Part shown: piece by piece, positions 1 to 11,062 of the stretch | Layout: the number at the start of each line of letters is the position of its first letter | Position numbering within the stretch: position 1 is the stretch's first letter | Assembly: GCA_036897095.1 (NCBI GenBank) | Contig: JAYMSP010001440.1 | Coordinates: 1-32,121, forward strand | DNA length: 32,121 bases | From: Plantago elongata | Taxonomy: Eukaryota; Streptophyta; Magnoliopsida; Lamiales; Plantaginaceae | Reading direction: 5' to 3' | The notes under the pieces: model-generated | Databases searched by the model: none | The model's input: only the letters and a program-made list of their open reading frames with translations | Told to the model about the DNA's origin: nothing | Made by a program: the position numbers and the translations under genes

Positions 1-2
1 CT

Positions 3-98
3 AGGTATGTAGTTCGGTATGAGACGATAGTACCTGAACTTCATGATATTTACGAGGGAAAGATTCAATTGTTCGTGCAGGATGATTTCCAAGAATAG
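3..98 (+). CDS. possible 3' end of an unrecognised plus-strand gene
   Basis: A frame is open from the left edge to a TAG at 96-98 and gives 31 residues. Its composition looks protein-like (acidic and aromatic, ending QLFVQDDFQE), unlike the surrounding AT-rich DNA. It could be the end of a last exon whose remainder lies outside the window. I do not recognise the family. The short open length and the lack of a visible splice acceptor mean it could also be chance. Confidence 0.3.
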   Translation, partial: RYVVRYETIVPELHDIYEGKIQLFVQDDFQE

Positions 99-1477
99 CC
101 AAAAAGGCATTGTCTCAATATTTTCATTTGCCTTGTGTCAAAAATTGTGTTAGACGGTCCACAAGTAAACAGTATCCACTAGATTGTTATTTGTTCAGAT
201 CATATTGCAAACTTCGGTGGAAGAAGCAACTGATGATTAATTAGATTGATTCTGGTATAGTATGGTTTGTTTCTGTTGTTCTACTGAGGTTTCTTGTAGT
301 CATGCTGCAGGTGCTCTATTGTCACCTCTATCTGCATCTCTCTACTCTATAAGTCGCATATGAAGCTCATGATATGCTTTTAGCTTCACAACTCGGATTC
401 TTCACAACTGTAAGTAGACATCAGCAGGATGGTGTAATTGTATGGGATACCGGAGATATTCCATGTCTCAGGCTACTTTCAACTTTCATTTTCTCGAGCA
501 TGGAATTTGTGCTAAGATTGAATTCTGACTCCAAAATGGTACAAAGATTGTTGCGGCACCTCTCCATTACCATTAGCATGCGTTACAGGGAGCATGGAGT
601 TAATAAATTTTACAAGGAAATCTTGGGGTGCTGGAAGCATAGTACCTAGGATTAGGTCTGTTCTTGAGTGTCCTTTCTGTATATTCCAATCTTGCTTCGT
701 AAGAAAAATCGGAATTATAGGTCTTGCATTGATATATAAAAGAAAGAGGAGAGATAATTAAAATTTGAAGGGTTTGCACAGTCCGGCATGAATTGAATCC
801 TGATTGAAATAGCCTGTTTGAATTCTTATGGTAAAATTATCACTAGTTGTTATATTTACTCTTGCAATGCCCTCGTGGATGCAAGTTTTTTTACCAGAAT
901 TGGTTAGGTTCACTTTTGATAGCCGACTCTATCTTTCTGTTTACCAACTTGTTAATAATCACTGTGTTTTGGGAATTACTGCCTCATTTGATTTGCAGGA
1001 TACTGAGGATAGGATCCTTAACATGTCAAGAAGTCTGAATGGTACTCTGTCCCTTGCCGCAGCTATGCCTGCAGATCATGCTATCCACACCTGTGCCTGA
1101 AGGCGTACGATACCTGCTGGGGGCCACTAAAACTGAAATTTCATATGGAAAGACAGATCCGTTGGAAAAAGGTCACCGGAAGCAAAGATTTTAGCAGATT
1201 GGGCGTTAGGGAGCTAAAATATACAGGAGAAACACTTGGTATGCACATTATTCGTACTTTCAGAGGCAAAAACACTGGATATAATATTGTCTCTAGTGAT
1301 CATTCTTACACTGTCAAATCAAGTTCTTAAGTATGATTCAACTGCTAAATAGCACACCATATATGTATACATATGAATTAATGACATTTCTACATGTCTA
1401 CAATCTGAAAGTACTTACTATCATAACTGCTATCTATGCAAAAAAAAAGATTAGAGAAAGAAGTCCAATTGCAAAAA
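99..1477. other. intergenic DNA and 3' flanks, no convincing gene
   Basis: Several frames of 60-90 codons are open here (for example 374-649, 828-1100 and 1145-1330, plus strand), but none shows a recognisable domain. Some acceptor-like sites occur, such as TTGCAG before 1000, so spliced 3' UTR of a gene to the left is possible. The last part, just below 1478, should hold the 3' UTR of the minus-strand receptor kinase. Confidence 0.5.
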
Positions 1478-4400
1478 TTACTTGAGAAGGGGCTTCTCCT
1501 GTTTTTCTGGATAATCAGGAGAAGTAAATGTGCTTGGTTCAGCATCACTAAGCATATTCACAACTTCTCTCATGCTGGGCCTCAGATTTGGAAGCCTAGC
1601 AGTGCAGAGTGTAGCAATCTTCAACACCTTTATCATGTCGTCTTCGACTAGGCAAGAAGCCACCTTCTGATCAAGAACTTTGAGGACTTTTTCCCTATCG
1701 TAAAGATGAGTTGAGACCCAGTAGACAATGTCCTTCCCATCACCATATTCCTCCTCCACTGGCTTTCTACCGGTAACCAACTCCAGCAGCACCACGCCGA
1801 AGCTGTAAACATCGCTCTTTTCTGTCACCTTGAATGAATAGGCCATCTCTGCAAACAAACGGTATGTTATATAACCATTGAGCAAGAATCACAGATTATA
1901 TAGTATAGATCATGTTTAAGTATCTTGAGACAGACCTGGTGCAATGTAGCCATGAGTACCAACAAAACAACTGACTTCGGATCCTCGTGGAGAAGCTTGA
2001 TCAGCCACCTTTGCAACTCCAAAATCAGCGATTTTGGCTTCATACTCCTCATCGAGTAAAATGTTGGTCGACTTGACGTCTCTGTGGATAATAGCCGGAG
2101 AGCAATCGTGGTGTAAGTAGGCAATTCCTTTGGCTGCACCTAGAGCAATTCTATACCTCTGGTACCAGTCAAGTTCCGGCCTCCCAGATTTGATCTCTCT
2201 ATGAATCGCTTCAAATAGGTTCCCGTTTGGCATGTATTCAAACACCAACAAGTTTGAACCTCCTTTCATAAGACAAGCATATAGCTTCAAGATGTTCCTG
2301 TGCCTAATCTTTCCAAGAATATCCATTTCTGCTGTCATTAGTTTCACTCCGTTTCCCTTCCAAAGCTGTTTCACTGCAACTGTACCACAACCTTTCTTCA
2401 AATCAAGACGATAAACTTTCCCTGTGCCTCCGCTCCCAATCAAATTATCCGGATCCAAGTCGGATATTTCGTCAACATCAAACTCCATTGGTTGGAAGCT
2501 CTCAAGCTTGTAACTTGAAGTTCTTCCCTTCTCAACTTCTGTTTGCTTGCCTACTTCATCCTCGTGTTGCTTGAAGCTTCGGTAACTCACGACCAATAAA
2601 CCGGCTATGATAACAACCAGTGCTAAGAGTATGAAACAGAACATAAGTAGTTTACTCTTGAAGAAACGCTTATGACTGCTTCTCCCTTCACAATAACCTA
2701 GACCTGAGTTAGCCAACTTTCTTGCTGTTTGATCATTATCAACGCAAAGGCCTTCGTTTCCGAGGAATGCCTTCTCACCAGCCACTGTGAGAAAATAAGG
2801 CGGAACGCTCCCTGATAGGTGGTTATCAGATAAATCCACCGACGAAAGCTTCAGCTTGTCAAAATCTCTTGGAATTGATCCAGTGAGTCCATTTCCTGAA
2901 AGATTCAGCGAGTTCAGCGCAGTTGTCTTTGAGAAACTAGTCGGAATACTTCCACTTAGAGAATTTGAAGCAAGATTTAAGTCCACCAGCCTGGAACAGT
3001 CTGCTAATTCTGAAGGTATTGATCCGATTAACATGTTCTCTTGCAGATACAGAGATGACAGTTGCTTCAGCTCACCAAGTTCTGATGGAATTTCACCAGA
3101 GATGCTATTGTTGTCCAAGTGAATCCGCTCAAGCTTTTTAAGCTTGCCAAGTTCTTTAGGTAACGCACCAGAGAACCTGTTATTTGACAGCATCAACTCA
3201 TCCAAATTAAGTGAATCTCCAATTCTAGGAGATATTCCTCCAGAGAAATTGTTTTCGCTAAAATCCATAACCGTCACGCGAGGAAGAGCCCACACTCCAT
3301 CTGGAATCGTCCCGTTTAACTTGTTCAAGTTGATCCTCAACCTCTCCAAGGGCTTACAAGCCGCATAAGTCTCGGGAAACTCTCCATAAAATTCATTGTC
3401 CAAGGCCAACAAGTTCTGTAGGTTCCCGTTCTGGCACAAGTACTTTGGGAATGGACCGGACAACTTGTTCTCGGATATGTCAATACCATTCAAAGGTGAG
3501 AACCGGCCAAAATTCGGAGGAAATTCTCCAGTAAAACCATTTCTGTAAATCGAGAATATTTCCAAGTGCTGCATGTCTCCAAAACCTGGTGGGATTTCTC
3601 CAGTGAAGCTGTTCTGAAAACACTGAAATACCCTCAATTTTTTCAGGTTACCAATCTCAGGAGGAATCGTTCCATGCATTTGGTTTGTTGATATATCAAA
3701 CTCTTCCAGAAGTGTCAAATCAGCAATTCCTGGTGGAAACTCACCAGTGAATTTATTCTGATAGAGCTCAATCTTCCACAAGTTCTTTAGCTTACCAATC
3801 GACGTAGGAAAATTACCTGAAATATTGTTTCCAGATATATCTAGCGTCCCCAAAACATCCAATCCAAAGATAGATTCTGGTATCTCGCCTATCAAGTTTG
3901 AACCAGCTAAGTAAAGATAGTTCAAGCTCTTCAGATTCCCAATACTCTCAGGAATTTTGCCCTCATCGTAGTCGTTATCACCAAGACTCAACCAATACAA
4001 CTTAGTTAAGCCTCCGACCCAGGTAGGAAACGCCCCAGAAAAATAGTTATCAGCTACATCAAGAGCCTCTAAGTTCACCAGCTTGGACAGATCAGGAATA
4101 CTTCCATTCATGCTGTTATTACTGACATTCAAAACCTTGAGGTTTACAAAACTTCCGAATTCATCAGGAAGAGTTCCCGATATGTGGTTCGTCGGCAGGG
4201 CAAAAGTAGTGAGGTTATGAAGCACTGAGATTGATGGGGAGATTGTTCCTGATAAGGACTTGTTATCAAGTGAAATCTCAGTCACTAAACCAGTTTGTTT
4301 ATCACAAGTTATTCCATAGAACATACAAGGACTAGAATCTGGTTCTGATTCTTTCCAAGAATCCAAGTAGTTCAATGGATCAACCAATTTTCTTTTGAAT

Positions 4401-4513
4401 TCTAGCAAGGCTTCTGTCTCAATTCTTAGGCACATGTATGAATGGGATAAGGATAACATGATCAAGAAAATTGTAGGAACTTGGAGGGAAATGGGATTCA
4501 ATTGCTTGGCCAT
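1478..4513 (-). CDS. CEPR2: LRR receptor-like kinase, CEPR2/XIP1 group
   Basis: This is a plasma-membrane receptor kinase of LRR subfamily XI. Known members of this branch perceive CEP peptides that signal root nitrogen status. Coding exons are complement(1936..4513) and complement(1478..1848); they join in the APE codon (GYIAP|E), giving 982 aa, close to Arabidopsis CEPR2. Visible parts in order: signal peptide (about 1-28), LRR N-cap with a Cys pair near residue 65, about 20 LRRs of the N-x-L-x-G-x-I-P type, a membrane helix at about 622-643 and a Ser/Thr kinase. The kinase has a Gly loop (GSGGTGKVYR, from 693), Lys715, Glu729, HRD at 810-812, DFG at 830-832 and GTHGYIAPE. All catalytic residues are present and it is an RD kinase. 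The single intron in the activation segment is usual for the subfamily. The sister receptor CEPR1 is the main alternative; overall resemblance and the neighbouring genes favour CEPR2. The start chosen is the first ATG, directly before the signal peptide. Confidence 0.9.
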
Positions 4514-4521
4514 TTCAGAAA

Positions 4522-5222
4522 CTGTGAGGGAGAGAATGGTAAATTCACAGGAGGGGGGCTAGGACAGTAAGGACTTGTATTATTGCCATGGGTGTCCACT
4601 GTCCATACTTGCACAAGGTACAGATGTAGCTCAATGGAAACAGTACCAAATTAGCTAGCTTGCAGACATTAATTCTGCACCAAATAAATGATGTCAAGAA
4701 AATAAATACAAATCAACTATTCTATTCTATTCCAGATCTGAAATTTATACACTATTAATTATTTTATTCTGCTGTCAGACAATGAAACTCAGTTTTTTTA
4801 TATAATTAGAATCTTCTTTGCTAACATGAAATCTGTATTTTAAGCAAATTTTCTTAACTAACACCAGAATGGTTACATTATGTTCTGTAAAGCTCTACTA
4901 ATTAACTTGTAGTACTAGAATTCTTAAACATAAACTCAAACTTCAATATCATCTGTGCTTGCTAATCAAACTTGATTTTTCTGATTCTTGAAGCATGGAA
5001 ATGATGCTGAAAGTTGATCAGACATGAAGACATAGCTGTAACTTACACTAATTTATCCAAGAAAAAGGAAATAGAACTGTTTTCTAATCTTGAAGATGAG
5101 TTAAAACATGAGTAACAATCAAACAATCATCATTACTCAAAAGTACATGAAGTTAAAGCTAAATTCTCACTCATTATACCATAAAATCATCATACAAGTG
5201 GAAAAAGGCAAAGCAAAAGTAC
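4522..5222 (-). other. probable leader (5' UTR) intron of the receptor kinase gene
   Basis: Read on the minus strand, TGTTTCCAG|GTACTTTTG at 5222 resembles a donor, and the pyrimidine-rich CTCCCTCACAG ending at 4522 resembles an acceptor only 8 nt before the start codon. An intron of about 700 nt would fit. The proposed upstream exon holds an ATG (at about 5264) whose frame would run through the junction and overlap the receptor start out of frame. This is inferred from splice consensus only. Confidence 0.4.
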
Positions 5223-5911
5223 CTGGAAACAGAGCTGGTAGCTTTTCTTCTCAACAACCATGCAACTGTATGATCTTTCCTCCTCTACTTAGCTAGTAAT
5301 ATCAATACTTTCTTTAACACCAAGAACAAGAAATCCCAGAAATGAAGGAGCATAGAGAGTTACGAAGCCAACTTCCAAGCAAGGGAAGGAGAAAAGGAAA
5401 GGTGTTTGTTGAGCATTAATGAGAATTATGGTGTAATGGAATGTGAAAGTTGTGTGGAACTAAATGATTAGACAAAAGACAAAAGAAGGCCAAGCAAAGA
5501 GAAGAAGATAAGAAGGTCTACTATCACTATTTTTTTTTTTATTTAACAACAATTACATGTCACTACAACACCACCAACATGTAAGAACAATATCTTAGAT
5601 CATCATCTTTATAAATGACAAAAAATTGTTAAAAGAAAAGTTTATATTTAAACACCCCAAAACTGCCAAAAAGCAGACCACTTTGATAAGGATTGGAACT
5701 AATTTTTATTAGTAATCACTAATCAGGATTGGTTGGATTAATAATTACAAAGTTAGGGGGGTGATTTTTCATTAGTGGTACCTCATGGATTTCATTGTCA
5801 GTCAACACATTTTGAACTTTGAAGTGATTTTATGTTAGTTTATTTTTAACTTGAAAGGGATGTATGTTGGTTTTATCAGCAATTTATATTGTAGATGCAG
5901 ATGCCAATTAT

Positions 5912-6065
5912 TACTCTTCCTTCCATCTTAAACTGTATTCATCTACATTCCGAACTCAATTCATTATGATGGTATATCATGAGTTCAACTTCTTCTACGT
6001 CATTCACTTTGTCTTAAAATTTATATTAGAATCAACGATAAGTTAAATTCAAAATGAAGGAAGTA
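5912..6065. mobile_element. short Stowaway-like MITE
   Basis: The left end reads TACTCTTCCTTCCATCTTAA. The right end, reverse-complemented, reads TACTTCCTTCATTTTGAA. These are imperfect inverted ends of the CTCCCTCCGTC type flanked by TA, as in Tc1/Mariner-derived Stowaway elements. Length is about 154 bp with no coding capacity. The ends have diverged, so the copy is probably old. Confidence 0.6.
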
Positions 6066-7355
6066 GAATATTGAATAGGGTAGAGGTTCGATCAGAATAC
6101 TTATAAGTACGTTCATATTATTTCGAGTTTTCTATGCTTCCGAATAAAGTATGGATATACTTATAGTAATTTTATATAGGAAAAAAGTAAAGGTGAAAAG
6201 GGGAAGCAAGACCTATTCACTTGACTTGAAGATATGATAGCCTAGATATTGCATCATTCATCACCAAGGTAAGAGGGTAGTAGGATACCTCATCTGTCGG
6301 CTTACTTTCTAACCTGTCCCATGACTATAGTTGGCTTCTTGTTTTCATAACATTCTAAAATTAAAATCAATTTTAAAATTTATTTCCGATTCTTTCAATT
6401 TTACACTTCTCACTCGCTTGGTTTTAATCAGACTATCCGTCTATTATTCCAAGATATTATTTCTTCGTGAACTCAAATTGAGGTGAGATACGCAAGACCC
6501 TATCATCAGTGCATATGTGACACGGGAACGTGAGTGGAGTCAGTCTAAACCACTGGAAGTGTGGAACCATCTGTTGAAATTTCAGTTTGGCACCTTTGCA
6601 GGTTCACGAGTGAAGTAGTGAGTGAGTGGACCATCCACTGAACCTCAAGAATAGATGGAATGCCAGAAACATGGTCCAATTAGCTATAGTGGTGAATTGA
6701 TTGTACATAGAGTGACTCCCAGTCAACACAACCCCATCCGACTCAACCCAATTCAATAATTTGTGGTGCTCAAATCGGCACACAATATGATCTGATTGTG
6801 ACAATTGACAGCATGATCCCAATACCCAGTTTCTAGAATTCTACGTGACACTGATATTTTATTAAGTAGCTTAAAAATGTTTGGTGTAGCTTTAATAATA
6901 CAAATCATGACTTATGGATGTCGGAAAGCCACATTACACAAGCAATATACTACTACTGCATGATTAATTAACTTTCCGTCTTCAATCATCAAAATGCTTG
7001 ATCCTATGTTATACCAATAATCAAGGATGATTTGTTCTCACTTCTAAGTAATGATTGAGGTGCCTGTATATTTCTAACCTAACCTAACTATGAAAATATA
7101 ATTAGTTGTCCGTGTTGGGTTCTTTAAAATCTTACGGTTATAAAACGTTCGGAATATTTATTTTAGTACACGGCCTACTAAACAGTAATAAATACACTTG
7201 TGTTATCTTAGTCTGTTATATTATAAAGTTCACACAATATTTCATTCAGTCAAAATACAAATTCAACATTGACCGAACTTTTAACGAATAGTTGGCATAA
7301 TTAGTGTTAGTATTGTTATTGCAAAGATTAGTACACATTGGAGGCCGACTTAAGA

Positions 7356-7373
7356 GTGGACTTATCAGTCCAC
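7356..7373. repeat. small perfect hairpin
   Basis: GTGGACT and AGTCCAC form a perfect 7-bp stem around a 4-nt loop (TATC). There is no T-run beside it and no gene nearby, so no role can be assigned. Confidence 0.4.
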
Positions 7374-8477
7374 CTATTTTTGGATAGCTAGCCCATATTT
7401 AACTTGGCAAGTTGTATATTTTATTGGGTTAGAATTAGAAATCCAATCGTATCATTTCAACCAAGTGCACACAATTTCATTTTAGAGATCATTCACGCCA
7501 TCTTTTGGGTTCCAATGAATCTGTTAAGACAACCCTTGATCTTCTTGGTCTCCCTTGTATCTTCCATGTGATGGGGTGGTATAGGAATTAGAAAACTATA
7601 CAAGATTTGTGTGTTTAAGATTGTATTTTAAAAAATAAAAATACAGTTAATTATGTATTTATATAATTCTTCTTTATGCATGTGTTAGTGTACAAGTAGT
7701 TTAAAATGTAACTAAACATTATTATACAATAAATATCATTGATGTAATATAATTTTACGGATATATACAATCGTATAATGCATTTTCCTACTGTATAGTT
7801 AAGTCTATTTCTTTACCGGATTTACATTTATTTAAGTTTGTTATATTTTCGCTGTTGTGTTCATGTTGAAAATTACAAATCAGTCCTCATTCGCTTTCGA
7901 AATTTACATTTTTCGCCTTTACTCATCATGGATAATTCCGTCATTTCAGTCTCAATTGTTTGTCCCAAATCGCATCAAAATCGCTTTCAATTAGGGCAAA
8001 TAGTAGTCGACCAAATCGCTATCTCACTCACCGAATTGAACTTCTCACAATTACCCTCAAACCCCACCCAAATTTACATCGTCGTCTCTGCTCCAATTCC
8101 TAAGTGCACAATTCTCCATCTTCCGTATGTATATACCGACCTATACATACAGATACATACAGTTCACTGTACACTTACGGTTCTGTATATCCAGATCTGA
8201 CAAGCTCTGAAACTTATTTTTGTTTTAAAGGTAGCTTCTTGACTGTAATTTCATCACTCATTGAACTCTATACATGATTTTGTTTGCCCATTTTGGTTGT
8301 TGATTAAGTAGAATTGTGTATGTGCATTGTGTTTTGGATTTTCTACTGTTTCAAGTGTTCTTGACATTGGTTATTGATTTTAGCTTGTAGATAGCTAGTT
8401 GGAATTTGTGGGTTTAGTTTGGATACCAATTTGGAAATTTACGCTTGAGGAAATTTGGGAACTTGGGAGTGCTAAAG

Positions 8478-8520
8478 ATGGCATTTTGATGGGGAAATGA
8501 TGGTTGAGTTTTGGAAATGA
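8478..8520 (+). promoter_or_regulatory. three mini upstream ORFs before the MUSTANG start
   Basis: Three short frames sit just upstream of the coding start: ATG at 8478 (MAF, stop), ATG at 8489 (MGK, stop) and ATG at 8497 (MMVEFWK, stop ending at 8520). The main ATG follows 22 nt after the last stop. If they are in the mature leader, ribosomes would have to scan past or reinitiate, which usually lowers translation. Whether they are transcribed depends on the unseen transcription start and any leader intron. Confidence 0.5.
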
Positions 8521-8542
8521 AATCATCGGTTGTGTGAATGAA

Positions 8543-8650
8543 ATGGCTGAACAGGCTTTTTCGAGTGTATCTAATGGCAATGGGGGTATTGATTTAATGG
8601 TTGAACAGGGTTTATCTATTGTAGCTAATGGCAACGGGGGTATTGATTTG
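8543..8650 (+). repeat. 54-nt tandem duplication inside the MUSTANG N-terminus
   Basis: Two adjacent 18-codon units start at 8543 and 8597, each with its own ATG: MAEQAFSSVSNGNGGIDL followed by MVEQGLSIVANGNGGIDL. The last eight residues are identical and the DNA is clearly related. The duplicated segment precedes the DNA-binding domain and is Gly/Asn-rich. Confidence 0.85.
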
Positions 8651-10456
8651 TCAACCCACATGCCTGAGGAAGACGCCTTTGCGGCTGAATCTGGTATGGA
8701 AGTTGGTGTTCCGTTGGCAAGCCCTACGCTAGTGATCGGACAGGAATTTCCAGATGTTGATACGTGTAGGCGAATGTTAAAGGATATAGCTATAGCGTTG
8801 CATTTTGAGATTCGGATTGTGAAATCTGACAGGAGTCGGTTCATAGCTAAGTGTTCTAAAGAGGGATGCCCTTGGCGTGTCCATGTGGCTAAATGCACTG
8901 GAGTTCCTACATTTACAGTTAGAACTCTAAACGCAGAGCACACGTGTGAGGAAGTGCACAATCATCACCACCAGCAAGCATCCGTAGGTTGGGTTGCACG
9001 GTCTGTGGAATCGCGTGTGAGGGATAATCCGCAGTATAAGCCGAAGGAGATTTTGCAAGATATTAAAGACCAACATGGAGTAGCGGTCTCCTATATGCAG
9101 GCATGGAGAGGAAAGGAGCGCAGTATGGCTGCACTTCATGGAACTTACGAGGAAGGTTTTAAGCTTCTTCCTGCTTATTGCGAACAGATAAGGAAGACTA
9201 ATCCAGGCAGCATTGCATCTGTCGTAGCCATTGGACAAGAGAATTCTTTTCAGAGATTGTTTATTGCCTACAGGGCTGCAATTTATGGGTTTATTAATGC
9301 TTGTAGGCCACTTTTGGAACTGGAAAGAGTTCATCTGAAAGGAAAGTACCTCGGGACATTATTTTGTGCATCTGCTGTTGATGGTGATGATCAACTGTTT
9401 CCATTGGCAATTGCTGTCGTGGATGTGGAAAGTGACGATAATTGGATGTGGTTTATATCTGAGCTCCGGAAGCTTCTTGGAGTAAATACTGATAATATGC
9501 CTAGGCTCACAATACTGTCAGAGAGATCACTTGGCATGGTTGAAGCGGTGGAGTCGCATTTCCCTAATGCATATCATGGTTTCTGTCTGCGTTACATCAG
9601 TGAGAATTTCCGTGACACTTTTAAAAACTCAAAGCTGGTGAATATATTTTGGAACGCTGTTTATGCCCTTACTACAGTGGAATTTGAAAATAAAGTCTCT
9701 GAGATGGTACGGATTTCACAGGATGTTTTGAATTGGCTTCACCAGTATAATCCACAGCTATGGGCTGTGGCATACTTTGAAGGGGTGCGCTATGGCCATT
9801 TCACCTTATCTGTCACAGAGTTACTGTACAATTGGGCATTGGAATGTCACGAGCTACCTATTGTGCAGATGATGGAGTACATTCGTCACCAGCTAACATC
9901 ATGGTTTAATGAGCGCCGTAGTATGGGCATGAGACTAACCTCAGTTCTGGTACCATCAGCTGAAAAACGCATTTCAGAAGCAATTGCTGATGCTCGATGT
10001 TATAAAGTACTTCGCGCAAATGAAGTTGAATTTGAGATTGTGTCTACTGAAAGGACAAACATTGTAGACATAAGAAGTCGAAATTGCTCATGTAGAAGGT
10101 GGCAACTTTACGGCCTTCCATGTGCACATGCTGCTGCTGCACTTATTTCTTGTGGGCAAAGCTGCCATCTGTTTGCAGAGCATTGTTTCACTGCTCACAG
10201 TTTTCGTGATACCTATTCACAGATGATTTATCCTATTCCGGATAAAAGCCTCTGGAAGGAGATAGGTGAGGGTACGGAAGGTGGAGCCGCAAAAGTAGAT
10301 TTTACGATTCGACCACCCAAAACTCGTAGGCCCCCAGGAAGGCCTAAGAAGAAGGTTCTTCGCATAGAGAGCTTGAAACGCCCGAAGAGGATTGTTCAGT
10401 GTGGCCGGTGCCATATGCTGGGGCATTCGCAGAAGAAATGCACATTGCCGGTGTGA
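8543..10456 (+). CDS. MUG: MUSTANG-type domesticated Mutator transposase
   Basis: This is a nuclear protein derived from a MuDR/MULE transposase and kept as a host gene in flowering plants; MUSTANG genes affect growth and reproduction in Arabidopsis. One uninterrupted exon encodes 637 aa. Domains in order: MuDR N-terminal DNA-binding domain (about 60-145) with CSKEGCPW and a C/H pattern; MULE transposase core (about 250-350); SWIM zinc finger CSCRRWQLYGLPCAH (about 518-532); an AT-hook-like basic stretch (RRPPGRPKKK); and a C-terminal CCHC knuckle (CGRCHMLGHSQKKC). There is no PB1 domain, which fits the MUG-A subgroup. The frame is closed by a TGA at 8498, so the first in-frame ATG is 8543; a second lies 54 nt on. 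Catalytic positions one and two are Glu261 and Glu327 rather than Asp. No terminal inverted repeats were seen flanking it, as expected for a domesticated copy. The exact family member is not assigned. Confidence 0.88.
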   Translation: MAEQAFSSVSNGNGGIDLMVEQGLSIVANGNGGIDLSTHMPEEDAFAAESGMEVGVPLASPTLVIGQEFPDVDTCRRMLKDIAIALHFEIRIVKSDRSRFIAKCSKEGCPWRVHVAKCTGVPTFTVRTLNAEHTCEEVHNHHHQQASVGWVARSVESRVRDNPQYKPKEILQDIKDQHGVAVSYMQAWRGKERSMAALHGTYEEGFKLLPAYCEQIRKTNPGSIASVVAIGQENSFQRLFIAYRAAIYGFINACRPLLELERVHLKGKYLGTLFCASAVDGDDQLFPLAIAVVDVESDDNWMWFISELRKLLGVNTDNMPRLTILSERSLGMVEAVESHFPNAYHGFCLRYISENFRDTFKNSKLVNIFWNAVYALTTVEFENKVSEMVRISQDVLNWLHQYNPQLWAVAYFEGVRYGHFTLSVTELLYNWALECHELPIVQMMEYIRHQLTSWFNERRSMGMRLTSVLVPSAEKRISEAIADARCYKVLRANEVEFEIVSTERTNIVDIRSRNCSCRRWQLYGLPCAHAAAALISCGQSCHLFAEHCFTAHSFRDTYSQMIYPIPDKSLWKEIGEGTEGGAAKVDFTIRPPKTRRPPGRPKKKVLRIESLKRPKRIVQCGRCHMLGHSQKKCTLPV

Positions 10457-11062
10457 TCGTTTCTTAGCCTGTTCTCTTCTTCTGGAGTTCAATCGCCAGC
10501 AATGTATTTTATGCTTGTATGCTGTTGTACTTATTGGATCCATTTAGTTAGAATTTTCTGTAGCCTCACCTCTTCTGTTGTGATTGGCGTACTTTTACAA
10601 CTGTAAAATTATGTGTTGTGGCTGTATCAAAAATTCCCTTTTTTAACTTTCTAGTGTACTATTTTCTGGTTAAACTTCCAAAATTGTAAATAGATTTTTG
10701 CCTTTTAGTTTCTACACCTTGCAAACTGCAGTTGGACAGGGATGTGAAAGGCTAGCATGGTTTCCGATAAGCTTTTTATAGACAAATATATACTCCAATA
10801 AATATTTTATATATGCGTCCGGCTCTACGTGAAATTCAAACTGGACCTAGGGAGTACCTCAATAATTAAATTTGAACTGTTGTGTATTGCTGTAGTAAGT
10901 TTGTGTTGAAGATGATAAATTCAGGAGAGCAGCAAAAACGTATGTATCATTAATAATGGCAGTACCAAAGTCTTTCTACAAGTGTACATCTAAAACAAGA
11001 ATTTTATACAAACTCACTAAATCAACCTGCCTCCAATTAAAAATCTAGAATCAACATCCAGG
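10457..11062. other. 3' flanks of two convergent genes
   Basis: The plus-strand MUSTANG gene and the minus-strand fucosyltransferase end towards each other here. The interval should contain both 3' UTRs and poly(A) sites. No open frame with domain content, RNA gene or repeat was recognised. Confidence 0.6.

Larger units (their letters stand above)
5223..8477. other. intergenic region between receptor kinase and MUSTANG gene
   Basis: AT-rich DNA that should hold the receptor kinase promoter (left) and the promoter and leader of the MUSTANG gene (right, roughly 7850-8477). A possible leader intron donor lies at about 8231 (AAAG|GTAGCTTC). The frame at 7838-8200 has no domain signature and looks like promoter or leader sequence. 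A MITE and a small hairpin are listed separately. No gene or RNA gene seen otherwise. Confidence 0.55.

Noticed and set aside
2856-3368. Plus-strand open frames across the receptor kinase exon
   Set aside because: They are antisense to LRR codons; the periodic repeat keeps the other strand open. The minus-strand protein has full family signatures.
8504-8542. Extending the MUSTANG protein upstream to 8504
   Set aside because: The frame there begins with TTG, and a TGA at 8498 blocks further extension. The first in-frame ATG is 8543.
8395-9334. Minus-strand open frames of 188 and 135 codons over the MUSTANG gene
   Set aside because: No domain content; they are antisense shadows of a conserved plus-strand protein.
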